NCBI GenBank assembly: GCA_050247135.1
Contig: JBFWUT010000005.1
Coordinates: 51,242 to 115,241 of the forward strand
Origin: Berkiella sp050247135
Lineage (GTDB): Bacteria > Pseudomonadota > Gammaproteobacteria > Berkiellales > Berkiellaceae
Direction of reading: 5' to 3'
DNA: 64,000 bases
Made by a program: the position numbers and the translations under genes. Below, piece after piece: positions 52,915 through 60,635 of the stretch (the stretch's first letter is position 1; each line of letters starts with the position of its first letter). The notes beneath the pieces are model-generated. The model was not told the origin of the DNA. It saw nothing but the letters and a program-made list of their open reading frames with translations, and ran no database searches.

Positions 52915-54777
52915 ATGGCGATTGCCCCCTATGGAACCTGGGATTCACCGATAAGTGCCGAGATGGCTTCTAGCGCGATAATTGCCTTTCAAGATGTGGT
53001 GATCGATGGTGAGGATATTTATTGGTCAGAGATGCGCCCCAATGAAGGTGGGCGATATGTGATTGTGAAAGCAAATCCAAGCCCCCATGATGTTTTACCC
53101 AAAGATTTTAATGCCAGAACGCGTGTCCATGAATATGGGGGTGGCTCATTCACGGTTGCCAAAGGGATAATCTATTTTACGAATTTTGTTGATCAACGTT
53201 TATATCGATTTCAAGAAGGACAACAGCCGGAACCTTTGACACCAAGTGGTATTCGTTTTGCTGATTTTCGAGTAACCCCATTTGGGATGGTCGCTATTGC
53301 TGAATCTCACCTTAACAATCCGCATGAGCCTGAGAACTTTTTAGCCTTAATTGATCTTGAGACTAAAGAAATTAAAACTTTAGCTAAAGGATATGATTTT
53401 TATTCCTCACCTGCGCTTAATCAGGACTTTACGCAAATTGCGTGGATCAGTTGGAACCACCCCAATATGCCCTGGGATGAAACCGAGTTATGGGTTGCTG
53501 AATTTTCGAAAGAGGGCTTAAAGAATACACGGCAAATAGATGCCGATTACGTTGAGCAATCCTTTTTTCAACCGCAATGGGGGCCAAATAATCAGCTTAT
53601 TGTGGTGAGTGATAAAAATAATTGGTGGAACCTGTATCAAGTGAAGGGGCAACAGTTAGAGCCTTTATTTGAGGTGCAAAGCGAAATTGGTCGCGCGCTA
53701 TGGACATTTAATATGTCGACATGGGGTTTTTATCAAGACGGGATTTTGTGCACCTATTTTGAACAAGGTAAAAACCGTTTGCTTTTCTGCAAGGATAATG
53801 AACGCGCCGCATTAGATTTGCCCTATAACAATTTTTCACAATTGCGCATAGCCGGTAATACCGTGGCATTTATTGGTGGCAACCCATTACAGCCAACAGC
53901 GATGGTAAGGCTTAAGGATTTTAAGCCAGAGGTGCTGCGTGAAAATTCGCCTTTTGTGATTGATGCAGGTTATTTAAGTAAACCCGAGCACATCACCTAT
54001 GAAAGTGATAACGGGCGAGTCTCGCATGCATATTATTATGCGCCCCATAATAAAGATTTTCAGAGTGAAGGCTTACCGCCTTTAATTGTCAGAAGCCATG
54101 GTGGTCCTACGGCAAATTGTGGTGCTGATTTTAATGTCGATATTCAATATTGGACGAGCCGTGGTTTTGCTTACGTGGATGTGAATTATGCCGGGAGCAC
54201 AGGGTATGGTCGTGCATATCGCAAAAGTCTTGAAAATAACTGGGGACTTTTTGACGTACAAGATTGTGAGAATGCGGCGCTATACTTAGCCAAAAAAGGT
54301 TTAGTCGATAAACACCATTTAGGGATCGCAGGTGGTAGTGCTGGCGGATATACGACCTTGGCGGCGCTGACCTTTACCAAGACATTCCAGGTTGGGGCTA
54401 GTTTATATGGCGTGAGCGATTGTGAAGCATTGGCCAAGGACACCCATAAATTTGAAGCGCGTTATTTGGATCGTTTAATTGGACCGTATCCAGAGCAGCG
54501 CGAAACCTATTTAGCACGCTCACCTTTGTATCATGTCGACAAACTGGCTTCTCCAGTAATTTTTTTCCAAGGTGATGAAGATAAAATTGTGCCCCTCGAT
54601 CAAGCACAAAAAATGTATGACGCTTTGCAAAAGAAAGGGATATTGACAGAACTTATCATTTTTAAAGGTGAACAACATGGTTTTCGCCAAGCGCCCAATC
54701 GCATCACGGTCTTAGAAAAGATGAGAGCTTTTTTCTTAAATGCCTGGGGTATATACCGCTCGACTTTAAAAGTGTGA
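52915..54777 (+). CDS. S9 family prolyl oligopeptidase-type peptidase
   Basis: About 620 residues. N-terminal beta-propeller (repeated W/Y-rich strands such as DIYWSEMRPNEGGRYVI) and C-terminal alpha/beta hydrolase domain. The triad is Ser in AGGSAGGYTT, Asp in FQGDEDKIVP and His in KGEQHGFRQA. Such enzymes cleave acyl or dipeptidyl groups from peptides. No signal peptide is seen from ATG 52915, which has AAGGAG upstream; a TTG at 52897 is rejected. Confidence 0.92.
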   Translation: MAIAPYGTWDSPISAEMASSAIIAFQDVVIDGEDIYWSEMRPNEGGRYVIVKANPSPHDVLPKDFNARTRVHEYGGGSFTVAKGIIYFTNFVDQRLYRFQEGQQPEPLTPSGIRFADFRVTPFGMVAIAESHLNNPHEPENFLALIDLETKEIKTLAKGYDFYSSPALNQDFTQIAWISWNHPNMPWDETELWVAEFSKEGLKNTRQIDADYVEQSFFQPQWGPNNQLIVVSDKNNWWNLYQVKGQQLEPLFEVQSEIGRALWTFNMSTWGFYQDGILCTYFEQGKNRLLFCKDNERAALDLPYNNFSQLRIAGNTVAFIGGNPLQPTAMVRLKDFKPEVLRENSPFVIDAGYLSKPEHITYESDNGRVSHAYYYAPHNKDFQSEGLPPLIVRSHGGPTANCGADFNVDIQYWTSRGFAYVDVNYAGSTGYGRAYRKSLENNWGLFDVQDCENAALYLAKKGLVDKHHLGIAGGSAGGYTTLAALTFTKTFQVGASLYGVSDCEALAKDTHKFEARYLDRLIGPYPEQRETYLARSPLYHVDKLASPVIFFQGDEDKIVPLDQAQKMYDALQKKGILTELIIFKGEQHGFRQAPNRITVLEKMRAFFLNAWGIYRSTLKV

Positions 54778-54813
54778 TATTTTCAAAGCCAATCATATAG
54801 GATGGTTTAGCCC

Positions 54814-55644
54814 ATGACGGAACTGGCAACCTGGACTGAGTATGCTTATCAACTAGCGAAAACGGCAGGGGAAAAGATATTAGAACACTATCAAAGTGCT
54901 ACACCGGTAACGCCGACGTATAAAGCCGATGACTCGCCTATTACCATCGCAGATCAAGCAGCGCATGACATCATTGCTGATGGTTTGGCAGCATTTGAAT
55001 TAGATAAAGATGGGCCTGCGCCATTGCTGTCAGAAGAAGGAAGACAAATTCCATTTCTTGAGCGCCAGCAGTGGGCACGTTACTGGTGTGTGGATCCTCT
55101 CGACGGTACTAAAGAATTTTTAGCACGAAATGATGAGTTTACAGTCAACATTGCGTTGATTGTGAACCACCAACCTTTGATTGGGGTGGTTTATGTGCCG
55201 GCACTACATCAGGGGTATCTTGCTTGGCGTGGTGGTGGGGCTTATCTTTGCAATCAAGAAGGCCAGCGTACCCGCTTACGGGTTACGACGCCCCCTTCAG
55301 AGCCGCTACGTGTGTTGGTCAGTCGGCATCATGGTCTAGATTACCTCCAACCCTGGTTAGCTCGTTTAGGCCCAACGACGTTGATTTCTCAGGGTAGCGC
55401 CTTAAAATTTTGTACCCTGGCAAGTGGCGGGGCTGATCTCTTCTTAAGATTAAGTCCAACGTCTGAATGGGATAATGCAGCGGGCCAGTGCATCTTGGAA
55501 GAAGCTGGTGGTGCCGTGATCTCGCTGGATGGTCTGCCCTTAACTTACAACCGTGCTGGCATATTAGAGCAAAACCATTTCATGGCGGTGGGTGATAAAG
55601 AGCGGCCCTGGGAGCAGGTTTTAGCCGGTGCAATTCCTAAATAA
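54814..55644 (+). CDS. cysQ: 3'(2'),5'-bisphosphate nucleotidase CysQ
   Basis: 276 residues, inositol-monophosphatase fold. Metal motifs: ADDSPITIADQAA, LLSEEGRQ, DPLDGTKEFLARNDEFTVN and WDNAAGQCILEEAGG. CysQ recycles pAp from sulfate assimilation and 4'-phosphopantetheine transfer. AGGATGG lies upstream. It follows the S9 peptidase by 36 bp. Confidence 0.93.
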   Translation: MTELATWTEYAYQLAKTAGEKILEHYQSATPVTPTYKADDSPITIADQAAHDIIADGLAAFELDKDGPAPLLSEEGRQIPFLERQQWARYWCVDPLDGTKEFLARNDEFTVNIALIVNHQPLIGVVYVPALHQGYLAWRGGGAYLCNQEGQRTRLRVTTPPSEPLRVLVSRHHGLDYLQPWLARLGPTTLISQGSALKFCTLASGGADLFLRLSPTSEWDNAAGQCILEEAGGAVISLDGLPLTYNRAGILEQNHFMAVGDKERPWEQVLAGAIPK

Positions 55645-55908
55645 AATCTGTGGATAACTTTGTGGATGAATTGTTGGCTAAGAATGCCTTTTCTTGGCTA
55701 CTTTTTTTTAACTAGTTGGTCAAGCAGGTAATAATAAAAAATTATCTTTTGTAATCAATAGGTTATCGAAGTCAAGATAGGGCGGGTATAAAAAAAACTT
55801 TTTTGAAAAATTTGGTTTTTTAACTTAAACCGCTGTGCACAACTTTTGCGCGATCCAAAAATTTAAAAAAAGTAAAGGCTTGATTGTTGATTAAAAAAGT
55901 GGCACTTC
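55645..55908. other. AT-rich intergenic stretch with DnaA-box-like sites
   Basis: No gene is seen in this gap. It contains an exact DnaA box TGTGGATAA (55649-55657), a near match TGTGGATGA (55661-55669) 12 bp further on, a direct repeat TTGGCTA (55674-55680, 55694-55700), and long A/T runs around 55790-55825. A TGTGCACAA palindrome-like sequence follows near 55834. oriC marker genes (dnaA, dnaN, gidA, rnpA) are absent, so an origin call is not supported; a DnaA-binding locus is possible. Confidence 0.4.
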
Positions 55909-55957
55909 CCCTCTCCTAATAGGGGAGAGGGTGCCCGAAGGGCGGCGGGTGAGGGGT
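55909..55957. repeat. REP-like palindromic element
   Basis: CCCTCTCC and GGGGAGAGGG flank TAATA, forming a hairpin, followed by GTGCCCGAAGGGC and GGCGGGTGAGGGG. This wording matches the dispersed GC-rich intergenic repeats seen in many proteobacteria. It abuts the stop codon of the DUF155 gene and may serve as its transcript end. Confidence 0.55.
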
Positions 55958-56815
55958 CTAGATAGTCGTCGTAAAAAACATCTGATACAGATGCAAAATG
56001 ATCTCAATGCCGATCAGAATGATAATGTACCACTCTAAACGATGGCTTTGATGTTGCTGCAAAACCTCGAGAGAGGTTTGGGCGGTATGGGATATCAGCT
56101 CAAGCTTACGCTCAAGACTGCTTTGACGTTCAATAATTTCTAAATCTTCGACTAACTGTGCATGTAAGGGTTCAAGCTCACCATGCTCCCACAAGATCAG
56201 GGGCTTTTCGGTGACTTCAATTTTGCCCACCATTTCTTGAGCCATCACCAGGCTCGCTCCAATGTGTTTTAGTAGATCATTCGTGCGGTAACCCAATTTG
56301 CCGCGCTCTTTTAAGCTTTTGGCAATGGGTTCAATTTTATCAAAAATCGAACCAATGCGATTTTCGTGATATTCAATCACCACGCTTTTCGCTAAGGCAT
56401 CGGCAATGATTTCCAAATGGGCTTTGCTGAGGCGTTTGATAGAAACTTTATTCTTTACAATCCCTTCGGGTTGCTCAGGCTGAATGATTACCGAAAACTG
56501 CTCAGTTTCTGGGGTTGAGATTAATTGCGTTGCAAACCGCTGGCAGCGAGTGATTAATTCTACGGTGGCGGAGGTGGTGGCATTAAAAAATACAATCGCA
56601 CCAAACGGGTAAATCAACGCTACACTTTGCTCAGCTAAACGAATAAGCACGGATTCTTTACGGGAAGAGGTGCGATTAGTGAGTGCTTTTAAATTAATTT
56701 CATTACCGATGAGGACGGCGTTGACTTCGCAATGCCCTAATTTGGCTAAGTTAGCCGATAACTCTTCTGGTATGGAGGATAAAATATCTAACGAGTGTGT
56801 ATCTTCTGAGTGCAT
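55958..56815 (-). CDS. RMND1/DUF155 family membrane protein
   Basis: 285 residues. The DUF155 signature is visible: IYPFGAIVFFN, VIEYHENRIGSIFDKIEPIAKSLKERG, KHIGASLVMAQEMVGKIEVTEKPLILWEHGELEPLH, and a C-terminal membrane helix (EWYIIILIGIEIILHLYQMF). The family includes yeast Rmd1 and mitochondrial RMND1, which supports mitoribosome function; the bacterial role is unknown. Predicted tail-anchored in the inner membrane. Confidence 0.8.
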   Translation of the reverse strand: MHSEDTHSLDILSSIPEELSANLAKLGHCEVNAVLIGNEINLKALTNRTSSRKESVLIRLAEQSVALIYPFGAIVFFNATTSATVELITRCQRFATQLISTPETEQFSVIIQPEQPEGIVKNKVSIKRLSKAHLEIIADALAKSVVIEYHENRIGSIFDKIEPIAKSLKERGKLGYRTNDLLKHIGASLVMAQEMVGKIEVTEKPLILWEHGELEPLHAQLVEDLEIIERQSSLERKLELISHTAQTSLEVLQQHQSHRLEWYIIILIGIEIILHLYQMFFTTTI

Positions 56816-56998
56816 ATAGTCTTAAAAAATGGGGAAATCGTGTTGATTTTATCCTGCTTTTTGATTGGAAGGCAAATTCTCTCATAAATCTAATTAACTA
56901 ACAAATCTCTAATTATCTGAATGTACACGCTTTATTGGAACTTTTCCAAGTGCCAAACGTCTATTTATTAATAGTCATCGTTATAGGGTGGGGTTGTC

Positions 56999-58867
56999 AT
57001 GAGTAAGCAGGGTGTAGAGCCAACAATTCTTGAAAAACTAGTGAAGCATAATGATAGCACGATGGGTTCTATGGTTTCGCGCGAACTCATGACAAAGCTT
57101 TCACAGGAGCAACGGGTTGCATTGGCCGGCGAGGTGGCGCGTGCTAGGTACAAGGATAAGAATTCGCTAACAGAGGTTTATCGTAATGCAGCTTATATAG
57201 CAAACCCTTTGATCATGCAGATTGTGCAAGATAACGGTTACCCGGTTGGTAAAGATAAACTGGACGAATTTTTTAGGCTGGGGCAACAAGCCAATCAAGG
57301 GAGTCAAGAGGCAAAAAATTCCCTTAAAAAATATCTTGATAATGTGCCAACGCCCGTTATTCAAACGTTGCTGCCAATGTATCATGAGATTGTTGATGAT
57401 GCGAACAATGAAACTAAAGAGAGTGCTATAAAGAAAATTGTCGGCATAGGTAAAGAAAGAAAAATAGCGATTTTACAAAAATTGGGCATCGAAACCAAAG
57501 ACATTCCTGATGAAAAAGTCAATGAAAAAATCACTGAGGTTCTCTCTAAAATGAGTGAAACAGAAGTAAAGCAAATTCGTCTAAATGAGGCCAAAATAGC
57601 CTTCATGGGCTCGGTAGCCTTTGCTTTTGTAGAGCAGCAGGCTTTTGAAATGGAAAATAGACAAGATGCTCAAAAACTACAAGCTCAGTTTCGTGAGTTA
57701 AGGGATAAAGAGCCTGAGATGATGAGTGGGCTTATTCAGGGACTTGATAAGGCTAATGAGGAATATGTTCCGCCAAGAAAGCTCGATAAAGAAGTAGAAA
57801 AAACAGTAAATGAAGTTTATACCAAAGCAGAGAAAGAAGTTAAAGAGGTCAAAGAAAGCAATAAGAGTTTGGAGCAACAAGTCAAGGTTACCGAGAGAGC
57901 TTTAAACGATTTATGTATAGAGATTAAAAAGAATGTCAGTGAAGATGAAGTCAAGGAACTAGAAGATATACGCTCGGAGTGCGGCAACATTTTTAGTAAT
58001 TTAAATGTTGCGATAGGTTTAAAAGGGCAAAAGATTACTGATGAGGATGTGTCACAAAAAATAAAATCGGTGGTCAATCTGCCGGTTAATGGTCGCAGTC
58101 TGTTATCCTATGCCGTTGAACAAAATAACATCAATGGTGTAAAACTGCTACTCGATTCTGGCGCAAACTCGTTAGAGTCTACTGCGAATTACAAGCGATC
58201 CATAGGGCAAGCTTTTAAAGATGGTTTTAAAGATTTTCCAAAAAAATTAAAAGACTTGTTTAAAAAGCCGGAGAGAACGATTGAGGACATTGCGAAGATA
58301 CAAGGCCGAAATGACATTGTAGAGATGATTCAGCACGCCAAGTTGGAACAGGAAATACCTCATAAAACGGTGGATAGCGAATTGTTAAAAAACTTGAATT
58401 CAGCCATCAAAGAAACCCGAAAAAACTCTGTGCTAGTAGACTTAGGGGCTGAGGGGCCTTCTAAAGGGCTATTTAGCAAGAAAAAAACCGTCGACAAAAA
58501 GAAAAAGCAGAAAGAGCCAACACTCGAAAATCCAATACAAATTCAAATTAAGGCCATCGATCAGCGTTTAGAAGAAATGAAGACAAAAGAAAATTATCAA
58601 TTACCGCCTGAGCATCCGCATAAAAAGGCAATGGACATGGAAGAAAAATTGTTAACCGGCGTTCGCGCAGAATTAAGCAAAGATCCTATTGATAGGGAGG
58701 CCATCAACGACCTCATCGATAAAGGGTTAAAGGAGATCGCTGAGTATGCTCAGTTTGACTCTGCAGGAAGAGATCTTCCGGTAGAAACAAAACTCATGAT
58801 AGAGGATATAAGAGAAGCGATTGAGCCTCCCCGCTCAAGTGTGGGTGTTAAGTCTGGCGGGAAATAG
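56999..58867 (+). CDS. Ankyrin-repeat protein with coiled coil; candidate effector
   Basis: 622 residues, no signal peptide. An alpha-helical N-terminal half with strongly charged coiled coil (KLDKEVEKTVNEVYTKAEK, about 258-305) precedes one ankyrin repeat (about 365-391, GRSLLSYAVEQNNINGVKLL) and half of another (427-448, TIEDIAKIQGRNDIVEMI). Between them sits a 35-residue basic amphipathic insertion (QAFKDGFKDFPKKLKDLF). The C-terminal third is Lys/Glu-rich. Ankyrin proteins in Legionellales are frequently Dot/Icm effectors. The upstream 180 bases carry a TTGGAA-CTT-TTCCAA palindrome (56935-56949) and no gene. Confidence 0.65.
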   Translation: MSKQGVEPTILEKLVKHNDSTMGSMVSRELMTKLSQEQRVALAGEVARARYKDKNSLTEVYRNAAYIANPLIMQIVQDNGYPVGKDKLDEFFRLGQQANQGSQEAKNSLKKYLDNVPTPVIQTLLPMYHEIVDDANNETKESAIKKIVGIGKERKIAILQKLGIETKDIPDEKVNEKITEVLSKMSETEVKQIRLNEAKIAFMGSVAFAFVEQQAFEMENRQDAQKLQAQFRELRDKEPEMMSGLIQGLDKANEEYVPPRKLDKEVEKTVNEVYTKAEKEVKEVKESNKSLEQQVKVTERALNDLCIEIKKNVSEDEVKELEDIRSECGNIFSNLNVAIGLKGQKITDEDVSQKIKSVVNLPVNGRSLLSYAVEQNNINGVKLLLDSGANSLESTANYKRSIGQAFKDGFKDFPKKLKDLFKKPERTIEDIAKIQGRNDIVEMIQHAKLEQEIPHKTVDSELLKNLNSAIKETRKNSVLVDLGAEGPSKGLFSKKKTVDKKKKQKEPTLENPIQIQIKAIDQRLEEMKTKENYQLPPEHPHKKAMDMEEKLLTGVRAELSKDPIDREAINDLIDKGLKEIAEYAQFDSAGRDLPVETKLMIEDIREAIEPPRSSVGVKSGGK

Positions 58868-58945
58868 TTAGTTTAATCGCTGCGTTTTAGCTAAGCCAAA
58901 TTTATGCAAAGATAAGGATAGGTTAAAACAAGGACATTTATCACT

Positions 58946-59791
58946 ATGGCATGGATTAACACCCTTATTGGTTTGCTTGTCGGTATTATTGTCATTATTC
59001 CCGTTTTCTATGTCACTAAAAAATGGCAAAAGATCACACTCGCTATAGTGGCCGTTATTGCGGTCTTAGGGGTATCTGAGCTCTCTAAAAACTATTTCTA
59101 TCCTTATGTCTTAGGTTGGCAATTTGAGCGTCAAATTCGCGAGGTTCCCTTATTTGCCTCCATTGCCAAGCAGCACCCGGATGAATTTGCTACCTTTATC
59201 AAGCAAGTCAAACAAGGGATCTTGGAAAAACAATCTGAAGGCGTGCTGGCAGGCTATTCCAGCCAACTGATGGATCGCATTTTTTATCAGCATCTGCAAG
59301 CGGCGCCCAATGAGCTGGTAATGCAATATTTAGGAGCGATTTTGGAGTTGTATCGCTTTTTATATAACAAAGATCCACGAGCGGTATTGCGGATGGAATA
59401 TGGTCAAGCCTCTGCAGAAGATTTAAATGCGGTTTGGAATGATGTGCAATTTAAACGTTTGCTAGAACAGCTCTTAGACGTCAAAAAGAAAATTATTGCT
59501 TCTGAGAGTACCAAACCCCTTTCTAAAATAGCTGAAACCGAAGCTGCTTCGGTCTTTCAATCCCATCTGCAAGAAATGGAGCAGCAATACGGTGCACAAA
59601 TGGTGCGAGAAATATTTAATCGTAAACAAGGTGCTTATCCGCCCAATATCATGGCGCCTGTACTGATGGATTTTTATGCCAGAATGGGGGCAAAGGGACC
59701 TGAAAAAGCAGGGATTATGATGCGTTATATTGCCAGCTTAAAGATTAAGGGAATTGAAAAAGAAGCAGCGCGACAAAAAGAAAAAAACTAG
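58946..59791 (+). CDS. Inner-membrane protein of unknown function
   Basis: 281 residues. Two N-terminal membrane helices (about 4-24 and 29-45), then a helical domain rich in Gln, Glu and Lys, ending in a basic tail. No family recognised. It follows the ankyrin gene by 78 bp on the same strand and precedes tRNA-Phe on the other. Could be expressed with the ankyrin protein. Confidence 0.6.
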   Translation: MAWINTLIGLLVGIIVIIPVFYVTKKWQKITLAIVAVIAVLGVSELSKNYFYPYVLGWQFERQIREVPLFASIAKQHPDEFATFIKQVKQGILEKQSEGVLAGYSSQLMDRIFYQHLQAAPNELVMQYLGAILELYRFLYNKDPRAVLRMEYGQASAEDLNAVWNDVQFKRLLEQLLDVKKKIIASESTKPLSKIAETEAASVFQSHLQEMEQQYGAQMVREIFNRKQGAYPPNIMAPVLMDFYARMGAKGPEKAGIMMRYIASLKIKGIEKEAARQKEKN

Positions 59792-59825
59792 CATTCGGCT
59801 TGCCATGCAAAGCGTCTGCGAAGCA

Positions 59826-59901
59826 TGGTGGCCAGAGCTGGAATCGAACCAGCGACACAAGGATTTTCAGTCCTTTGCTCTACCGACTGAGCTATCTGGC
59901 C
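59826..59901 (-). tRNA. tRNA-Phe (GAA)
   Basis: 76 nt on the minus strand. Acceptor GGCCAGA pairs with TCTGGCC, discriminator A, CCA encoded. D-arm GCTCAGTCGGTAGAGC, anticodon loop CTGAAAA giving GAA, T-arm GCTGGTTCGATTCCAGC. All arms pair by inspection. Confidence 0.95.
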
Positions 59902-60018
59902 ATCAAGTGAGGGCTAATTAAACGTGAAGTGCCCACCACTGTCAAGCGTCCTTCCTATTTATAAGTTTTACAGCTAATTAAAGGTTATAAAATCCTGCAA
60001 AACGTCAGTGCAGGTAGC

Positions 60019-60047
60019 TTGACTTTATGTGAATAATTGCTCACAAT
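60019..60047 (+). promoter_or_regulatory. Promoter of the double-glycine peptide gene
   Basis: TTGACT (60019-60024), 17-bp spacer, CACAAT (60042-60047). The first palindrome (60029-60044) lies between and over the -10 element, the expected place for a repressor. Confidence 0.45.
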
Positions 60048-60075
60048 TGGATTTTATTTGTGAGTGATTGTTCAC
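60029..60075 (+). promoter_or_regulatory. Twin operator-like palindromes GTGA-N8-TCAC
   Basis: Two 16-bp sites of identical layout: 60029-60044 (GTGA-ATAATTGC-TCAC) and 60060-60075 (GTGA-GTGATTGT-TCAC), 31 bp apart, about three helical turns. The first overlaps the -10 region, the second ends one base before the first ATG. Spacing N8 is wrong for CRP (N6), so another regulator is likely. Confidence 0.55.
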
Positions 60076-60088
60076 TATGGAGCTTAAA

Positions 60089-60358
60089 ATGAAAGAACTA
60101 ACACAACAAGAATGTGCTGGTGTACAAGGTGGCACAGGGGGCGCTGAAACCGTATTAAGTTACTCATTTGTTGGTGGTGCGATTGGCTCTGTGAGTGGCG
60201 CCATTCTATTAGCAGGGAATGCGGTGGGTGATTATGCCTTTATTGGCAATACCCTTGGTGCCGCATTAGGTTGGGTCTATGGGGGCATTATTGGCGTGGC
60301 GGTGGGAGCGCTGGTCGGCATCGCCACCATTAGCAGCGCTAATCCACGTTACTATTAA
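60089..60358 (+). CDS. Double-glycine-leader peptide, class II bacteriocin-like
   Basis: 89 residues from ATG 60089 (GGAG 6 bases upstream); an upstream ATG at 60077 would add four residues. Leader MKELTQQECAGVQGG ends in Gly-Gly, the cleavage site for C39 peptidase exporters, with the typical EL...(V/I)xGG pattern. The predicted mature part (74 residues) is very rich in Gly, Ala, Val and Ile with GxxxG-like spacing (VGGAIGSVSGAIL, GGIIGVAVGALVGIA), suggesting a membrane-inserting peptide. No exporter or immunity gene is recognised nearby. It ends 4 bp into the convergent yggX stop. Confidence 0.75.
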   Translation: MKELTQQECAGVQGGTGGAETVLSYSFVGGAIGSVSGAILLAGNAVGDYAFIGNTLGAALGWVYGGIIGVAVGALVGIATISSANPRYY

Positions 60359-60633
60359 GACTGCGAGGGAGGAGGCTTGTAGCCAGCTGGGGTTTGCGAG
60401 CCTTCTTCGAAGAAATACTTTTGCATTTCACCTTCGATAAAGGTACGCGCCCTGGGATCTAATACATTCAGGCGGTTTTCATTAATCAATAACGTTTGAT
60501 GCTTGAGCCAAGCCTGCCATGCTTCAAGTGAAACCTCATTAAAGATCCGCTGACCGAGCGGCCCCGGGTAAGGAACACGTTCTAAACCGGGTAATTCTTT
60601 TTTTAATTTAGCGCAAAAGACAGTGCGTGACAT
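60355..60633 (-). CDS. yggX: Fe(2+)-trafficking protein YggX
   Basis: 92 residues: MSRTVFCAKLKKELPGLERVPYPG, the family start, with the conserved Cys7, then GQRIFNEVSLEAWQAWLKHQTLLINE and a Pro-rich end. YggX protects iron-sulfur clusters against oxidation. The frame extends to 60714, but ATG 60633 has AAGG upstream and gives the family N-terminus. It is directly downstream of mutY, the standard gammaproteobacterial pair; YggX may guard the MutY cluster. Confidence 0.94.
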   Translation of the reverse strand: MSRTVFCAKLKKELPGLERVPYPGPLGQRIFNEVSLEAWQAWLKHQTLLINENRLNVLDPRARTFIEGEMQKYFFEEGSQTPAGYKPPPSQS

Positions 60634-60635
60634 AA

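Noticed and set aside
55645..55957. Chromosomal origin of replication
   Set aside because: Only two good DnaA boxes and none of the usual neighbours (dnaA, dnaN, gidA, rpmH).
60028..60076. CRP sites before the GG peptide gene
   Set aside because: TGTGA/TCACA half-sites are present at the first palindrome, but the spacer is 8 rather than 6 bases.
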